Source of the DNA: Brevibacillus sp042683565
Lineage (GTDB): Bacteria; Bacillota; Bacilli; Brevibacillales; Brevibacillaceae
DNA: 64,000 bases
Assembly: GCF_042683565.1 (NCBI RefSeq)
Contig: NZ_JBHUJW010000034.1
Location: 124,001-188,000 of the forward strand
Direction of reading: 5' to 3'
Shown here: positions 7,916-17,410 of the stretch, piece after piece
Layout: every line of letters starts with the position of its first letter
Position numbering within the stretch: position 1 is the stretch's first letter
Translations under genes and position numbers: made by a program
Notes under the pieces: generated by a model
Told to the model about the DNA's origin: nothing
The model's input: only the letters and a program-made list of their open reading frames with translations
Database searches by the model: none

Positions 7916-9184
7916 ATGGAAAGCTTGAAAACAAAAGTGCTTGAACAGCTGGCGCTGGCCAAGCAAGCCTCGCGGAAGACGGGCTTGCTGCGGACGGAGG
8001 AAAAAAACGAGGCGCTCGCCCTGATCGCCGAGCAACTCTTGGCAGACGAAGCGAACATTTTGGCGGCCAATGAACAGGATTTGGCCCGCGCGGAAGCAGA
8101 CGGACAGCCTGCCTCCTACCTGGATCGCCTGCGCCTGACGCCGGCGCGCATCCGCGACCTGGTCGACAGCCTGGAGCAGCTAATCCGGCTCGAGGACCCG
8201 GTCGGACAGCTGATCGACAGCTGGACGCGTCCAAACGGCCTGGTGATGGAGCAAATCCGCGTCCCGCTCGGCGTGATCGGCATGGTCTACGAAGCGCGTC
8301 CGAACGTCACGGTGGACGCAGCCGCCATCGCCCTGAAAACGGGTAACAGCATCGTGCTGCGGGGAAGCCACAGCGCGGTGCAGAGCAATCTGGCGCTGAC
8401 GGCCAGCATCCGGAGTGCCCTGTCCAAAAGCGCCGTGCCCGCCGATGCGGTGCAATATCTCCCTTACAAAGAACACGCCTCCGTCGATTTGCTGTGCAGT
8501 GCAAACGGCCTTGTGGACGTCATCATCCCGCGCGGCGGAGCCGGCCTGATCCAGCGCGTCCTGCAGCAATCCAGCGTCCCTGTTCTGGAGACGGGCGTGG
8601 GCAACTGCCACATCTTCGTCGACCAAAGCGCCCACTACGACATGGCAGAGGCGATCGTGCTCAATGCCAAAACGAGCCGTCCCGCCGTCTGCAATGCTGC
8701 GGAGACTTTGCTGTTGCACCGGGAATGGCCGCTGGATCGGCAGCATGCCCTGCTCGCCAGACTGCTGGCGGCAGGTGTGGAGCTGCGGGCGTGCGAACAG
8801 ACTCGCGCCCTGCACAGCGATTTGGCGGAGCAGCTGAAAACGGCGACAGAGCAGGATTGGGACACCGAATTTTCCGCGCTCGTCATGGCCGTACGCACGG
8901 TCGACAGCCTGAATGATGCTCTGGAGCACATCCAACGGCACAGCACCGGTCACTCGGAAGCCATCGTCAGCGAAGACCGCGCGTCGGCAGAGCGCTTTCT
9001 CGCCGCAGTGGATGCCACCACGGTGTACCACAACGCGTCCACCCGCTTTACGGACGGCGGCGAATTCGGCTTCGGCGCCGAGATCGGCATCAGTACGCAG
9101 AAGCTGCACGCGCGCGGACCCATGGGCTTGCCGGCACTTACTTCCTATAAATACGTCGTACGCGGAACGGGACAAATCAGGTAG
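7916..9184 (+). CDS. proA: gamma-glutamyl phosphate reductase
   Basis: Reduces gamma-glutamyl phosphate to glutamate semialdehyde with NADPH, the second proline step. 422 residues, the normal length. The aldehyde-dehydrogenase-fold motifs are ARPNVTVDAAAIALKTGN, LRGSHSA, and the catalytic-Cys segment NAKTSRPAVCNAAETLL near residue 255. The C-terminal FTDGGEFGFGAEIGISTQKL is the family hallmark. Start ATG 7916 sits behind AAAGGAGCTGGGGAAATC. It lies between proB and proC in the T-box operon. Confidence 0.97.
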   Translation: MESLKTKVLEQLALAKQASRKTGLLRTEEKNEALALIAEQLLADEANILAANEQDLARAEADGQPASYLDRLRLTPARIRDLVDSLEQLIRLEDPVGQLIDSWTRPNGLVMEQIRVPLGVIGMVYEARPNVTVDAAAIALKTGNSIVLRGSHSAVQSNLALTASIRSALSKSAVPADAVQYLPYKEHASVDLLCSANGLVDVIIPRGGAGLIQRVLQQSSVPVLETGVGNCHIFVDQSAHYDMAEAIVLNAKTSRPAVCNAAETLLLHREWPLDRQHALLARLLAAGVELRACEQTRALHSDLAEQLKTATEQDWDTEFSALVMAVRTVDSLNDALEHIQRHSTGHSEAIVSEDRASAERFLAAVDATTVYHNASTRFTDGGEFGFGAEIGISTQKLHARGPMGLPALTSYKYVVRGTGQIR

Positions 9185-9205
9185 TCCGACAGGAGGGAAT
9201 CAACC

Positions 9206-10048
9206 ATGAATGAACAACGCGCTTGTTCCATTGAAGGACGAATCGGCTTTCTCGGCGCGGGCTCCATCGTGGAGGCGATGCTGGCTGGCATTTTGAAAAA
9301 GCAACTGGTCGCCCCCGATCAAATCTGCGTGACCAACCGGAGCAACTCGGAGCGTCTCGCTCTGCTCGCGCAAACGTACGGCGTACGCACGACCCACGAC
9401 AAATGGGAAGTCGCGCGTTCATCGGATATTCTCATTTTGGCAATGAAACCGAAAGATTCGGCAGAGGCGCTCAAAGAGCTGGCTGGCTCGGTCAAATCCA
9501 GCCAACTGGTCATCTCCGTCATCGCCGGAGTCTCCACCTCCCTGATCGGGGAATGGCTCGGCGTGGACTGCCCGATTATCCGCACGATGCCCAATACTTC
9601 CTCGGCGGTCGGCCTGTCTGCTACCGGCCTTGCCGCCAACGAATTTGCCAGCAAGGAGCAGCTTGCTCTCGCCACCCGGCTCTTTGAAGCAATCGGCACG
9701 GTCTACACGGTCGCCGAAGAAGAGCTGGATATTATCACCGGCCTGTCCGGCAGCGGCCCTGCTTACATCTACTACCTCGTCGAAGCGATGATGGGGGCAG
9801 GCGCAACAGCCGGACTGGACAGGGAGATGGCGCGACAGCTGACGCTGCAGACGGTGCTCGGCGCTGCCCACATGCTGATGGAAACGCGCGAGGAGCCTGC
9901 CCTGCTGCGCAAAAAGGTGACCAGCCCCGGCGGTACGACGCAGGCTGGCCTGGAAGTGCTCGAATCGTATCAGTTCCAGAAGGCCGTCAAGTCTGCGATT
10001 CTTCGCGCCACGGAGCGATCGCGGGAGATGGGTGCGCAGTACCGGTAG
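9206..10048 (+). CDS. proC: pyrroline-5-carboxylate reductase
   Basis: Completes proline synthesis by reducing pyrroline-5-carboxylate. 280 residues. Rossmann start GFLGAGSIVEAMLAGIL near residue 14, then MPNTSSAVGLSATGLA and the substrate-binding GLSGSGPAYIYYLVEAM. The C-terminal KVTSPGGTTQAGL is the P5CR signature. AGGAGGG precedes ATG 9206. Having all three proline genes behind one T-box makes this a full, tRNA-Pro-controlled pathway. Confidence 0.97.
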   Translation: MNEQRACSIEGRIGFLGAGSIVEAMLAGILKKQLVAPDQICVTNRSNSERLALLAQTYGVRTTHDKWEVARSSDILILAMKPKDSAEALKELAGSVKSSQLVISVIAGVSTSLIGEWLGVDCPIIRTMPNTSSAVGLSATGLAANEFASKEQLALATRLFEAIGTVYTVAEEELDIITGLSGSGPAYIYYLVEAMMGAGATAGLDREMARQLTLQTVLGAAHMLMETREEPALLRKKVTSPGGTTQAGLEVLESYQFQKAVKSAILRATERSREMGAQYR

Positions 10049-10108
10049 CTTTTTGCCGCCTTGCCTGTCGTGTATACTTGGAGGACAACAGTTGCGAAGG
10101 AGGTACCC

Positions 10109-10921
10109 ATGGAAATCTACGCCTTGTACGGAACAAGCGGAACGGGAAAAAGCTCCAGCGCCCTGGAGCTTGCACATCGCATGAACATCGACGCCATTAT
10201 CGACGACGGCATTCTCATCTACCAGGGGCGCAAGGTAGCCGGGACCTCCGCCAAATACGAAAGGACAAAAATTCAGGCCGTCAAGCGGGCGATCTTTCAT
10301 TATGAAGAGCACGCTTCCGACGTCCGGCGCATGCTGCAGCAGCTCCAGCCGGGCCGCATCCTTATCCTTGGCACTTCACGCCGCATGATCGACCGCATCG
10401 TGGAAGCGCTGAGACTGGACTTTCCCATCGAATTTATCCCGATCGAGTCGATCAAGCCTCCGCAGGAAATCGAGGCGGCCCGCTACGTGCGCGAGACGAT
10501 GGGCAAGCACGTCATTCCCATCCCCCGCGTCGAGGTGGAAAAAGACTTTTTGCAGCGTCTGATCTCATCTGCCCAGCAGATCTTTTCCTCCAAAAAAGAA
10601 GTGATCGGCGAAACGACGGTCGTCCACCCACCCTTCACCGGCGGGCGCATCGTCATTCATCCGCAGGTGCTGCGCAAGATCGTCGAAGGAACGTGCCGTG
10701 CTTTCCCGGAAGTCCGCCAGATCCAAAAAACGGAGTACACGTTTGAGGATTTGCCTCGCTTGCAGGTGACGCTTTCCTTGAAGCTCCCCTATGGCGCAAA
10801 TATGCCCGCAGTCGCCAGAGATATCCAGCAAGCCCTTTACAAAGAAGCCAGCTATTGCCTCAATATCGCTCCCGCCAGCATTGACGTCAAAATTGCTGGT
10901 CTGGAATTTGCCAGCGTATAA
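10109..10921 (+). CDS. P-loop ATPase with C-terminal Asp23/Gls24-like domain
   Basis: 270 residues. Walker A GTSGTGKSS is at residues 8-16. A soluble NTPase-like domain runs to about residue 155, with RILILGTSRRMIDRI as a probable Walker B strand. The last 105 residues (from VIGETTVVHPPFTGGRIVIHPQ) have the pattern of Asp23/Gls24 alkaline-shock domains. The ATG at 10109 follows AAGGAGGTACCC; the in-frame start at 10061 has none. It lies 60 bases after proC and may be cotranscribed, though a TATACT stands in the gap. The substrate is unknown, and a kinase or nucleotide switch is possible. Confidence 0.7.
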   Translation: MEIYALYGTSGTGKSSSALELAHRMNIDAIIDDGILIYQGRKVAGTSAKYERTKIQAVKRAIFHYEEHASDVRRMLQQLQPGRILILGTSRRMIDRIVEALRLDFPIEFIPIESIKPPQEIEAARYVRETMGKHVIPIPRVEVEKDFLQRLISSAQQIFSSKKEVIGETTVVHPPFTGGRIVIHPQVLRKIVEGTCRAFPEVRQIQKTEYTFEDLPRLQVTLSLKLPYGANMPAVARDIQQALYKEASYCLNIAPASIDVKIAGLEFASV

Positions 10922-10934
10922 GCGCAAAAACGTT

Positions 10935-10964
10935 GATCCGGCGGAGAAGGCCGGATCTTTTTTT
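10935..10964 (+). terminator. intrinsic terminator after the P-loop gene
   Basis: GATCCGGC (10935-10942) pairs with GCCGGATC (10950-10957), followed by seven T. Confidence 0.9.
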
Positions 10965-10984
10965 GCCTGCAATCCACACCGGAT

Positions 10985-11011
10985 ACTTGCCTGCCGCAAG
11001 ACCATCCTATA
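10985..11011 (+). promoter_or_regulatory. candidate sigma-K promoter before the coat pair
   Basis: AC at 10985-10986, a 16-base spacer, then CATCCTATA at 11003-11011. Sigma-K promoters read AC-N16/17-CATANNNTA, so only one defined base differs. It lies about 30 bases before the start of a coat-type gene, as expected for late mother-cell expression. Confidence 0.4.
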
Positions 11012-11041
11012 CGTGTATCCCCACACGAAAGGAGCAGTCTG

Positions 11042-11350
11042 ATGCCAACGATCATGTCTTCCGCGCCTTTTACGAAAGCCCCGATTCCCGAGCCGCCCCG
11101 CGTCATTACGACGAAGGACATGAGCTATTTGAAGGATGCCCTGTCCTGGGAGCTGAATGCGTTTAAAAAACTGCACGCATTTGCCCAGATGGCGACCGAT
11201 CCGGAAGTGAAGCAGTGTCTCGAAAAAGCGGGACGCATGCACCAGCAGCATTATCAAAAGCTGCTGACCCATTTGCAGAACAACAACGCTTCGATTATGG
11301 CCACGATCCCGCAGACACAATCCCAACAGCAGCAACCACAAATGCAGTAA
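11042..11350 (+). CDS. spore-coat-associated helical protein
   Basis: 102 residues. The middle (TKDMSYLKDALSWELNAFKK, shortened) is a ferritin-like helical stretch. The end is glutamine-rich (TQSQQQQPQMQ). Such short proteins are found beside CotF-type genes in spore formers, and here one follows 14 bases later. The start ATG 11042 follows AAAGGAGCAGTCTG. It is likely expressed in the mother cell. The exact location is not shown by the sequence. Confidence 0.65.
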   Translation: MPTIMSSAPFTKAPIPEPPRVITTKDMSYLKDALSWELNAFKKLHAFAQMATDPEVKQCLEKAGRMHQQHYQKLLTHLQNNNASIMATIPQTQSQQQQPQMQ

Positions 11351-11363
11351 GGGAGGAATCCGG

Positions 11364-11696
11364 ATGCCAAACCAAAATCAGATCGCCAATCCGCAAACTG
11401 GGCAGCTGCCGCAGGTAAAAGGGCCGGAAATGAATGACCGGGACTATCTCAACGACTGTCTGACGACGTGCAAATACTTGGCGGACGGCTTGAACGTGGC
11501 TGCCTGGGAAGCGAGCCACCAGCAGCTGCATCAAGATTTTCTGCAAATCTTGAACGAGACGCATCAAAGCGCCCGGGAAGTGTATGAGCTGATGTTCCGC
11601 AAGGGCTGGTACAAGCTGGAGGCAGCCGAGCAGCAAAAGCTCCAGCAGGCGTACCAGCAGTTCAGCGGATACTCTACGCAGTTTCCATATCATTGA
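11364..11696 (+). CDS. spore coat protein, CotF family
   Basis: 110 residues with a Coat-F domain over most of the length: NDRDYLNDCLTTCKYLADGL, then HQQLHQDFLQILNETHQSA and the C-terminal YSTQFPYH. The N-terminus is rich in Gln and Asn. The ATG at 11364 follows GGGAGGAATCCGG. It forms a two-gene unit with the preceding coat-type gene, ended by the terminator at 11714. Confidence 0.85.
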   Translation: MPNQNQIANPQTGQLPQVKGPEMNDRDYLNDCLTTCKYLADGLNVAAWEASHQQLHQDFLQILNETHQSAREVYELMFRKGWYKLEAAEQQKLQQAYQQFSGYSTQFPYH

Positions 11697-11713
11697 TGCA
11701 AAGGCCAAGTGTC

Positions 11714-11746
11714 AAGAGGGACATCCGCTGCGGATGCCCCTCTTTT
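11714..11746 (+). terminator. bidirectional terminator between convergent genes
   Basis: AAGAGGGACATCCG and CGGATGCCCCTCTT form a long stem followed by TTTT. The reverse reading also ends in T, and the hairpin touches the stop of the convergent MocR gene. Confidence 0.8.
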
Positions 11747-13184
11747 ACATAGCCGCAAGCAGCCGCGATACCGTAAACAGCGCCTGCTCCAGCTCGTCTT
11801 CGACCGCATAGGCAAAGGACAGCCGCAAATGGCAGTTGTCTGACTGATCGTATACATACCCTGGATTGAGCAGGATGCCTGCGGCCAGCGCCCGGGAGAA
11901 CAAGGCCCGCATCGAAACGGCACGGCGCAGCCGCAGCCAGATGTAAAACCCTCCTGCCGGCACCTGCCATTCTGCCAGATCGCCAAACCATCTGTCCAGC
12001 AGCCGCAGCACGTGATTTCTCCTGCCTCGCAGCGCCTCGCGCATCCGTCCCACATGTTCCCCGTATTTTCCTGACGCCAGCCACTCTGCTGCCACTGCCT
12101 GGGACAAGCTGCTTGCCCCGTAGTCGGTCTGCATCTTCACGTCTGCCAACCGCTCGATGACCGGCTCCGGACCTACAATCCAGCCGATGCGCAGACCGGG
12201 ACTCAAGGTCTTGGAGAGGCTCCCGACATAGAGCACCTGACCGTTCGCATCGCGCGACTTCAGCGGCAGCGGACCCGGCTGATCGAACCACAGCTCGCCG
12301 TACACATCGTCCTCGAGGATCGGCAGCCGCTCGCGCATGCACGCAGCGAGCAGTTGCTCCCTGCGCCGATCGCTCATTAGCGTCCCCGTCGGATTGTGGT
12401 ACGACGGAATCGTGTAGAGCAAGGCTGCATTGTGCAGCTGCTTTTGTCTCGCCACGGCTTCCGGGCGAATGCCTTCCTCGTCCATCGCCACTCCCACGAG
12501 GCGCATGCCGGACAGAAACAGGGGGAGCGAGTACAAATACGACGGCTGCTCCACCAGGATTCCCGAGCCTTGCTGCAAAATGCCGAGGGAGATCAGCTGC
12601 AAGGCTTGCAGCGCGCCGGAGACGACGAGGATGGACGCCGGCGACGCCTCGACGCCCCGAGTCCGCAAATAGCCGCTGATCGCCTGGCGCAGTTGCAAGA
12701 GCCCTTTTGGCTCCGCGTAGCCGAGCGGTACTTTGCCGCCCATTGCGGCCAGGACCTCCTCCATCTGCTTCGCAGGCAGCAGTCGCGGGGACAGCTCCCC
12801 TGTTCCGAGCCGGATGTAGCGCGGGTCCGGTTCGCAGCGGTTGATGTCCTGGATCGTTGGAGAATTGGGCGGGTGAAGCCCCTGCTGCACATAGCCCAAC
12901 CAGTCAGGCGGCGGTGCGTGCTGCAGCAAGGACCAGGTGTTGTTGCTGACGACCGTTTTGCTGCCGACCGTCGCCTCGATCAAGCCCTCTGCCTTTAGCT
13001 CCTCCAATGCGGTCACGACTGTACTGCGATTGACCCCGAACGCCGCCGCCAGCGCCCGCTGCGTCGGCAGGGCCGTATGAACAGGCCAGTCTCCGGACGC
13101 GATTTTGCCCTTCAGGTAGGCGACGATCTGTAAATAAACAGGGATGTCTGCGGATTTATCGGGCTTCCAGTCAATAGCAATCAT
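11745..13184 (-). CDS. MocR/GabR-type regulator (GntR HTH fused to aminotransferase fold)
   Basis: 479 residues. The first 80 form a GntR winged helix (PVYLQIVAYLKGKIASGDWP, TQRALAAAFGVNRSTVVTAL). The rest is a fold-type-I aminotransferase domain with the PLP-lysine segment VGSLSKTLSPGLRIGW and the strand ILEDDVYGELWF. MocR proteins use PLP as a ligand sensor and act as activators or repressors. It is divergent from a LysE-type exporter gene, with repeats in the shared 141-base spacer, so it probably controls that exporter in response to an amino acid or amine. Confidence 0.9.
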   Translation of the reverse strand: MIAIDWKPDKSADIPVYLQIVAYLKGKIASGDWPVHTALPTQRALAAAFGVNRSTVVTALEELKAEGLIEATVGSKTVVSNNTWSLLQHAPPPDWLGYVQQGLHPPNSPTIQDINRCEPDPRYIRLGTGELSPRLLPAKQMEEVLAAMGGKVPLGYAEPKGLLQLRQAISGYLRTRGVEASPASILVVSGALQALQLISLGILQQGSGILVEQPSYLYSLPLFLSGMRLVGVAMDEEGIRPEAVARQKQLHNAALLYTIPSYHNPTGTLMSDRRREQLLAACMRERLPILEDDVYGELWFDQPGPLPLKSRDANGQVLYVGSLSKTLSPGLRIGWIVGPEPVIERLADVKMQTDYGASSLSQAVAAEWLASGKYGEHVGRMREALRGRRNHVLRLLDRWFGDLAEWQVPAGGFYIWLRLRRAVSMRALFSRALAAGILLNPGYVYDQSDNCHLRLSFAYAVEDELEQALFTVSRLLAAM

Positions 13185-13216
13185 GCATCGCTCCCCCTTT
13201 CTGCTCTCATTGTACT

Positions 13217-13250
13217 AATTGGTTGGGGTTCAGGTAAACCAATTGGCTGG
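13217..13250. promoter_or_regulatory. repeat pair between the MocR regulator and LysE exporter
   Basis: AATTGGTTGG at 13217-13226 and AATTGGCTGG at 13241-13250 are direct repeats with one mismatch, 24 bases apart. AATTGGTT also forms an inverted pair with AACCAATT (13237-13244). GabR-type regulators bind spaced direct repeats, so this is the natural operator candidate. Confidence 0.5.
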
Positions 13251-13325
13251 AGACAGCGACCGCCTCACCCGTCATAATGAACGGAGCAGGCTGGTGTCAT
13301 CAGCCGGAAAAGGAGGAACGACAAC

Positions 13326-13940
13326 ATGATGGAAGCAATCCTGCATGGATGGATTCTTTCGTTAGGACTTATTTTGCCGCTCGGCGCCCAAAATGTTTTT
13401 GTCTTCAATCAGGGGGCCTTGCAGCCGACCTTGTGGCGGGCCATCCCGGTCGTCCTGACCGCCGCTCTGTGCGATACCGCGCTGATCTTGCTGTCGGTGC
13501 TCGGCGTCTCTCTCGTCGTGCTGACCGTCACCTGGCTGAAAACCATTCTCTATGCGGTCGGTGTCTGCTTTTTGCTGTACATGGGCTATTTGACCTGGCG
13601 CAGCCGACCGAGCGTCGATTCTGGCGAGGCAGAGCGCTTTTCTCCGCAAAAACAGGTGATCTTCGCCGCCTCGGTCTCTCTGCTCAATCCGCATGCGATC
13701 CTCGATACGATCGGCGTCATCGGGACCAGCTCGCTCACCTACAGCGGAGGGGAAAAATGGGGTTTCGCCGCCGCCTGCATCGCCGTCTCGTGGCTGTGGT
13801 TTTTCGGCCTGTGCCTGGCAGGGCGGATGGCCGGGCGTCTCGATACTTCCGGGAGGCTGCTGCGCGTCCTCAATCGAGTGTCGGGGCTCATCATGTGGGC
13901 CGTCGCCCTGTATATGGCGTGGATGATGATTTCCAGCTAA
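13326..13940 (+). CDS. LysE/ArgO-type amino-acid exporter
   Basis: 204 residues with six hydrophobic segments, the LysE family topology. The N-terminus has GLILPLGAQNVFVFNQGAL, and the middle has the family SLLNPHAILDTIGVIG segment. These exporters move basic or other amino acids outward. Start ATG 13326 follows GGAGGAACGACAAC; a second ATG follows at once. It is divergent from the MocR regulator, which suggests ligand-induced export. Confidence 0.88.
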   Translation: MMEAILHGWILSLGLILPLGAQNVFVFNQGALQPTLWRAIPVVLTAALCDTALILLSVLGVSLVVLTVTWLKTILYAVGVCFLLYMGYLTWRSRPSVDSGEAERFSPQKQVIFAASVSLLNPHAILDTIGVIGTSSLTYSGGEKWGFAAACIAVSWLWFFGLCLAGRMAGRLDTSGRLLRVLNRVSGLIMWAVALYMAWMMISS

Positions 13941-14013
13941 ATGGCTGCGGTGAATAATCCGCACCTCCTCCAAACAAAATACTCCTAGTCGGATTCACAA
14001 GCGGAGGTTTGCC

Positions 14014-14631
14014 ATGCTCTTTACCAAAACGGATGCACTCCTGGAAGCTCTGTACGAGATCGCCAGGAACGTGCACGAATCAGCCGTTTACTTCAATCAA
14101 TATAAAATCTCCTCCATGGAAACCCTGAAATCTTTTTCTGACACCATGAAAGAATACGAGTCCAAAGGGGACAAGCTCATTCACGAGATCATCATCCGCA
14201 TCAACAAGACGTTTATCACCGCCATTGAACGGGAGGACGTGATGGAGCTGGCGGTCAAGATGGATGACGTGCTGGACGGTCTGGAGTCGTGCTCGGCGCA
14301 TCTGTACATGTACGACATCATGGCGCCGGATGAAACGATGGTGCGATTCGGTCAGATCATCGAGGACGCCTCCAAGCAAATCCTGCTCGCCATGGAGCTG
14401 CTCAAGCAGCAAAAGTTAGCCGACATGCGCGAGCACATCATTCGCATCAACGATCTGGAGAGCGCCGGGGACGAGCTGGTCCGCCGCAGCATCCGCGCCC
14501 TTTTCCACTCGTCGAAAGACCCGATCCACATCATGCAGTTCAAGGAAATCTACGAGGTGCTGGAGGAAGTGATGGACCACTGCGAGGACGTCGCGGACGC
14601 GATGGAGACAGTCATCATGAGCAACACTTAA
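14014..14631 (+). CDS. DUF47 family protein (PhoU-like, phosphate transporter partner)
   Basis: 205 residues, all-helical and PhoU-like. Acidic, charged motifs such as EYESKGDKLIHEI and NDLESAGDELVRRSI recur twice, the usual DUF47 signature for metal-binding helical bundles. It starts at ATG 14014 behind GGAGGTTTGCC and ends 12 bases before the pit gene. This order, DUF47 then Pit, is widespread, and the protein is thought to regulate the transporter. Confidence 0.9.
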   Translation: MLFTKTDALLEALYEIARNVHESAVYFNQYKISSMETLKSFSDTMKEYESKGDKLIHEIIIRINKTFITAIEREDVMELAVKMDDVLDGLESCSAHLYMYDIMAPDETMVRFGQIIEDASKQILLAMELLKQQKLADMREHIIRINDLESAGDELVRRSIRALFHSSKDPIHIMQFKEIYEVLEEVMDHCEDVADAMETVIMSNT

Positions 14632-14643
14632 CGCAAGGAGACC

Positions 14644-15657
<1,014 letters not shown>

Positions 15658-15675
15658 GCCGTCACCCACGCGAAA

Positions 15676-15719
15676 AAAGGCTCTCGTGCGCGGAATAGCC
15701 GCAGGCACAGGAGCCTTTG
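15676..15719 (+). terminator. hairpin after pit
   Basis: AAAGGCTC pairs with GAGCCTTT around an inner GTGC/GCAC stem. The T-run is short, so termination is plausible but not certain. Confidence 0.45.
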
Positions 15720-15804
15720 ATGCGTTACCTTTTTGTTTAACCACGACCTGGCGAGGACAGGATAATAGGTAGTGGAATATGGCCCGCAAAGGAGCTGATG
15801 TGTA

Positions 15805-16194
15805 ATGTTTCGTCAACGGTTCCGACAGTTTCGCTATCCCCTCATCGCGTTGACTGTGACGTTAGCGCTGCTCGGGACACATCACCAGTATCGCTTGCAT
15901 ACTTCCTATGCCGCATCGCAGCGATCGCAGACGATCACAATATCCAGCGCCGGCTTCCTGCCCAATCGCATATCCGTCCGGGAAGGCGAGGTCGTCTCGC
16001 TCATGATCGTCAATACGGACACCCGTCCGCACAATCTCTCCATCCGCGATCTCAACGTGTCCTCGTCCGAGCTGAAGCCTACTCAATCGACGATGCTGCA
16101 ATTTTCCGCAGAGAAGAAAGGGCAGTTCACTTTTGTATCCGACTCGCCCGGCTATCCGGAAACCGGCTACCTGGGACTTTTGGTCATTGAGTGA
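15805..16194 (+). CDS. cupredoxin-fold exported protein, copper ligands mostly lost
   Basis: 129 residues. An N-terminal hydrophobic segment near 13-25 acts as signal or anchor. The rest is a cupredoxin-like beta domain: ITISSAGFLPNRISVREGE, VNTDTRPHNLSIRDL, and FTFVSDSPGYPETGYLGLLV. The first histidine ligand (RPHN) is present. In the usual C-x-H-x-M loop, Ser and Tyr replace Cys, His and Met, so a type-1 copper site is unlikely. The ATG at 15805 follows AAAGGAGCTGATGTGTA. The role is unknown. Confidence 0.65.
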   Translation: MFRQRFRQFRYPLIALTVTLALLGTHHQYRLHTSYAASQRSQTITISSAGFLPNRISVREGEVVSLMIVNTDTRPHNLSIRDLNVSSSELKPTQSTMLQFSAEKKGQFTFVSDSPGYPETGYLGLLVIE

Positions 16195-17401
16195 CGTCCG
16201 CAGCGTCTGCCTGTTCGACCCGCTTCCACGGTCCGAAGCGGATGAGCAGCAGCGGAATGATTCCCAGTGTCGTCATGGAACCGAAGAAGAAATAGATGGC
16301 CAATGTGGAAAAATGGTCCTGAATCCAACCGGCCAGCATATTGCACAGCATGGTTCCCAGCCCGCTTCCCACCGAGAAAAAGACAGCCAGCGCTGTTACC
16401 TGGAGGGAAGCGGGCGTATTTTCTCTGACAAACTGCGCTGCTGTCGCCAGGTAAAAGCCGACGGACATCCCCTGGATGAAAAAGAGAGCGAGCACAGCCG
16501 CCGTACCGGGAGCCGAACTGTACCAGAACCAGCGGAGTGCAGAAAAGACGGCTGCCAAAAGCAAGGTCGTCTCCAGCCCCCAGCGTCTGACGAAGAATCC
16601 GGCCAGCTTCATAAACGGCGCTTCGCTTCCCGCGAACAGCAAAAATGCCAACCCCACGCCTGCGACCGTCCCGCCGATCGCCTGATAGTACAAGGAAAAC
16701 CAGATATTGTTTGCATTGACCACCCCAAACACGCAAAAGGAAGCGAAAAGAAACAGCAAAAACCTCGGGAGGCGCAGCAACTGCCCCATCCCTTTGAAAA
16801 TGCCGCTTCGGTAGGGCGAAGATTCTGCCGCTTCCTCCGGCACGCGCAAAAGAAACAGGATCGCGGCGATCAGGGCGATACAATACGAGTAGAAAAGAAC
16901 GGAAGGCCCCCACTTCTCCACGAGCAATCCGGTGAGAAAGGCTGCGAGCGCAAAGCCGACCGCTCCCCACATCCGGATGTCCCCGAACTGGATGCGGTGT
17001 TTGTTGCAATAATGGAGCGCCAGGCTGTCGGAAATCGGGATGATCGCACTCTGAAAGAAAGAGAGAAGGATGTACAAAAGAAAGACAAATGCATAGGCTG
17101 AAGCCGTCGTAAACAATAGCCCCACCGCGCCGGACGCGAGCAAGGTGCCCACGAGCACGCGCCTTCTGATCTGGAACCGGTCGCAAATCATTCCCCACAT
17201 CGGCTGGGCGACGATGGAGACGACGGGAGCCACCGCGCTGATCATGCCGATCTGGGTGCCGGTGAGGTGGATGGACTTGTAATATTGGGTGATGAGCGGG
17301 GAAAACGCCCCGAATCCGTAGTAGATGAAAAGGTAGAGGGCGCTGAACCCGAAAAATGCCCCTGCAGCGCCCTGAAATTTGCCAGAAAGTGATCCTGACA
17401 T
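16184..17401 (-). CDS. MFS transporter, phenylpropionate permease (HcaT/PPP) type
   Basis: 405 residues with twelve predicted membrane segments. The N-terminal FFGFSALYLFIYYGFGAFSPL and the MWGMICDRFQIRRR loop match the MFS_1-like group that includes HcaT and B. subtilis YwbF. The substrate is not evident. Its stop overlaps the convergent cupredoxin gene by 11 bases. It starts nine bases after the ispH stop, so ispH and this gene may be one transcript. Confidence 0.82.
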   Translation of the reverse strand: MSGSLSGKFQGAAGAFFGFSALYLFIYYGFGAFSPLITQYYKSIHLTGTQIGMISAVAPVVSIVAQPMWGMICDRFQIRRRVLVGTLLASGAVGLLFTTASAYAFVFLLYILLSFFQSAIIPISDSLALHYCNKHRIQFGDIRMWGAVGFALAAFLTGLLVEKWGPSVLFYSYCIALIAAILFLLRVPEEAAESSPYRSGIFKGMGQLLRLPRFLLFLFASFCVFGVVNANNIWFSLYYQAIGGTVAGVGLAFLLFAGSEAPFMKLAGFFVRRWGLETTLLLAAVFSALRWFWYSSAPGTAAVLALFFIQGMSVGFYLATAAQFVRENTPASLQVTALAVFFSVGSGLGTMLCNMLAGWIQDHFSTLAIYFFFGSMTTLGIIPLLLIRFGPWKRVEQADAADVTQ

Positions 17402-17410
17402 ATCGCTCTC

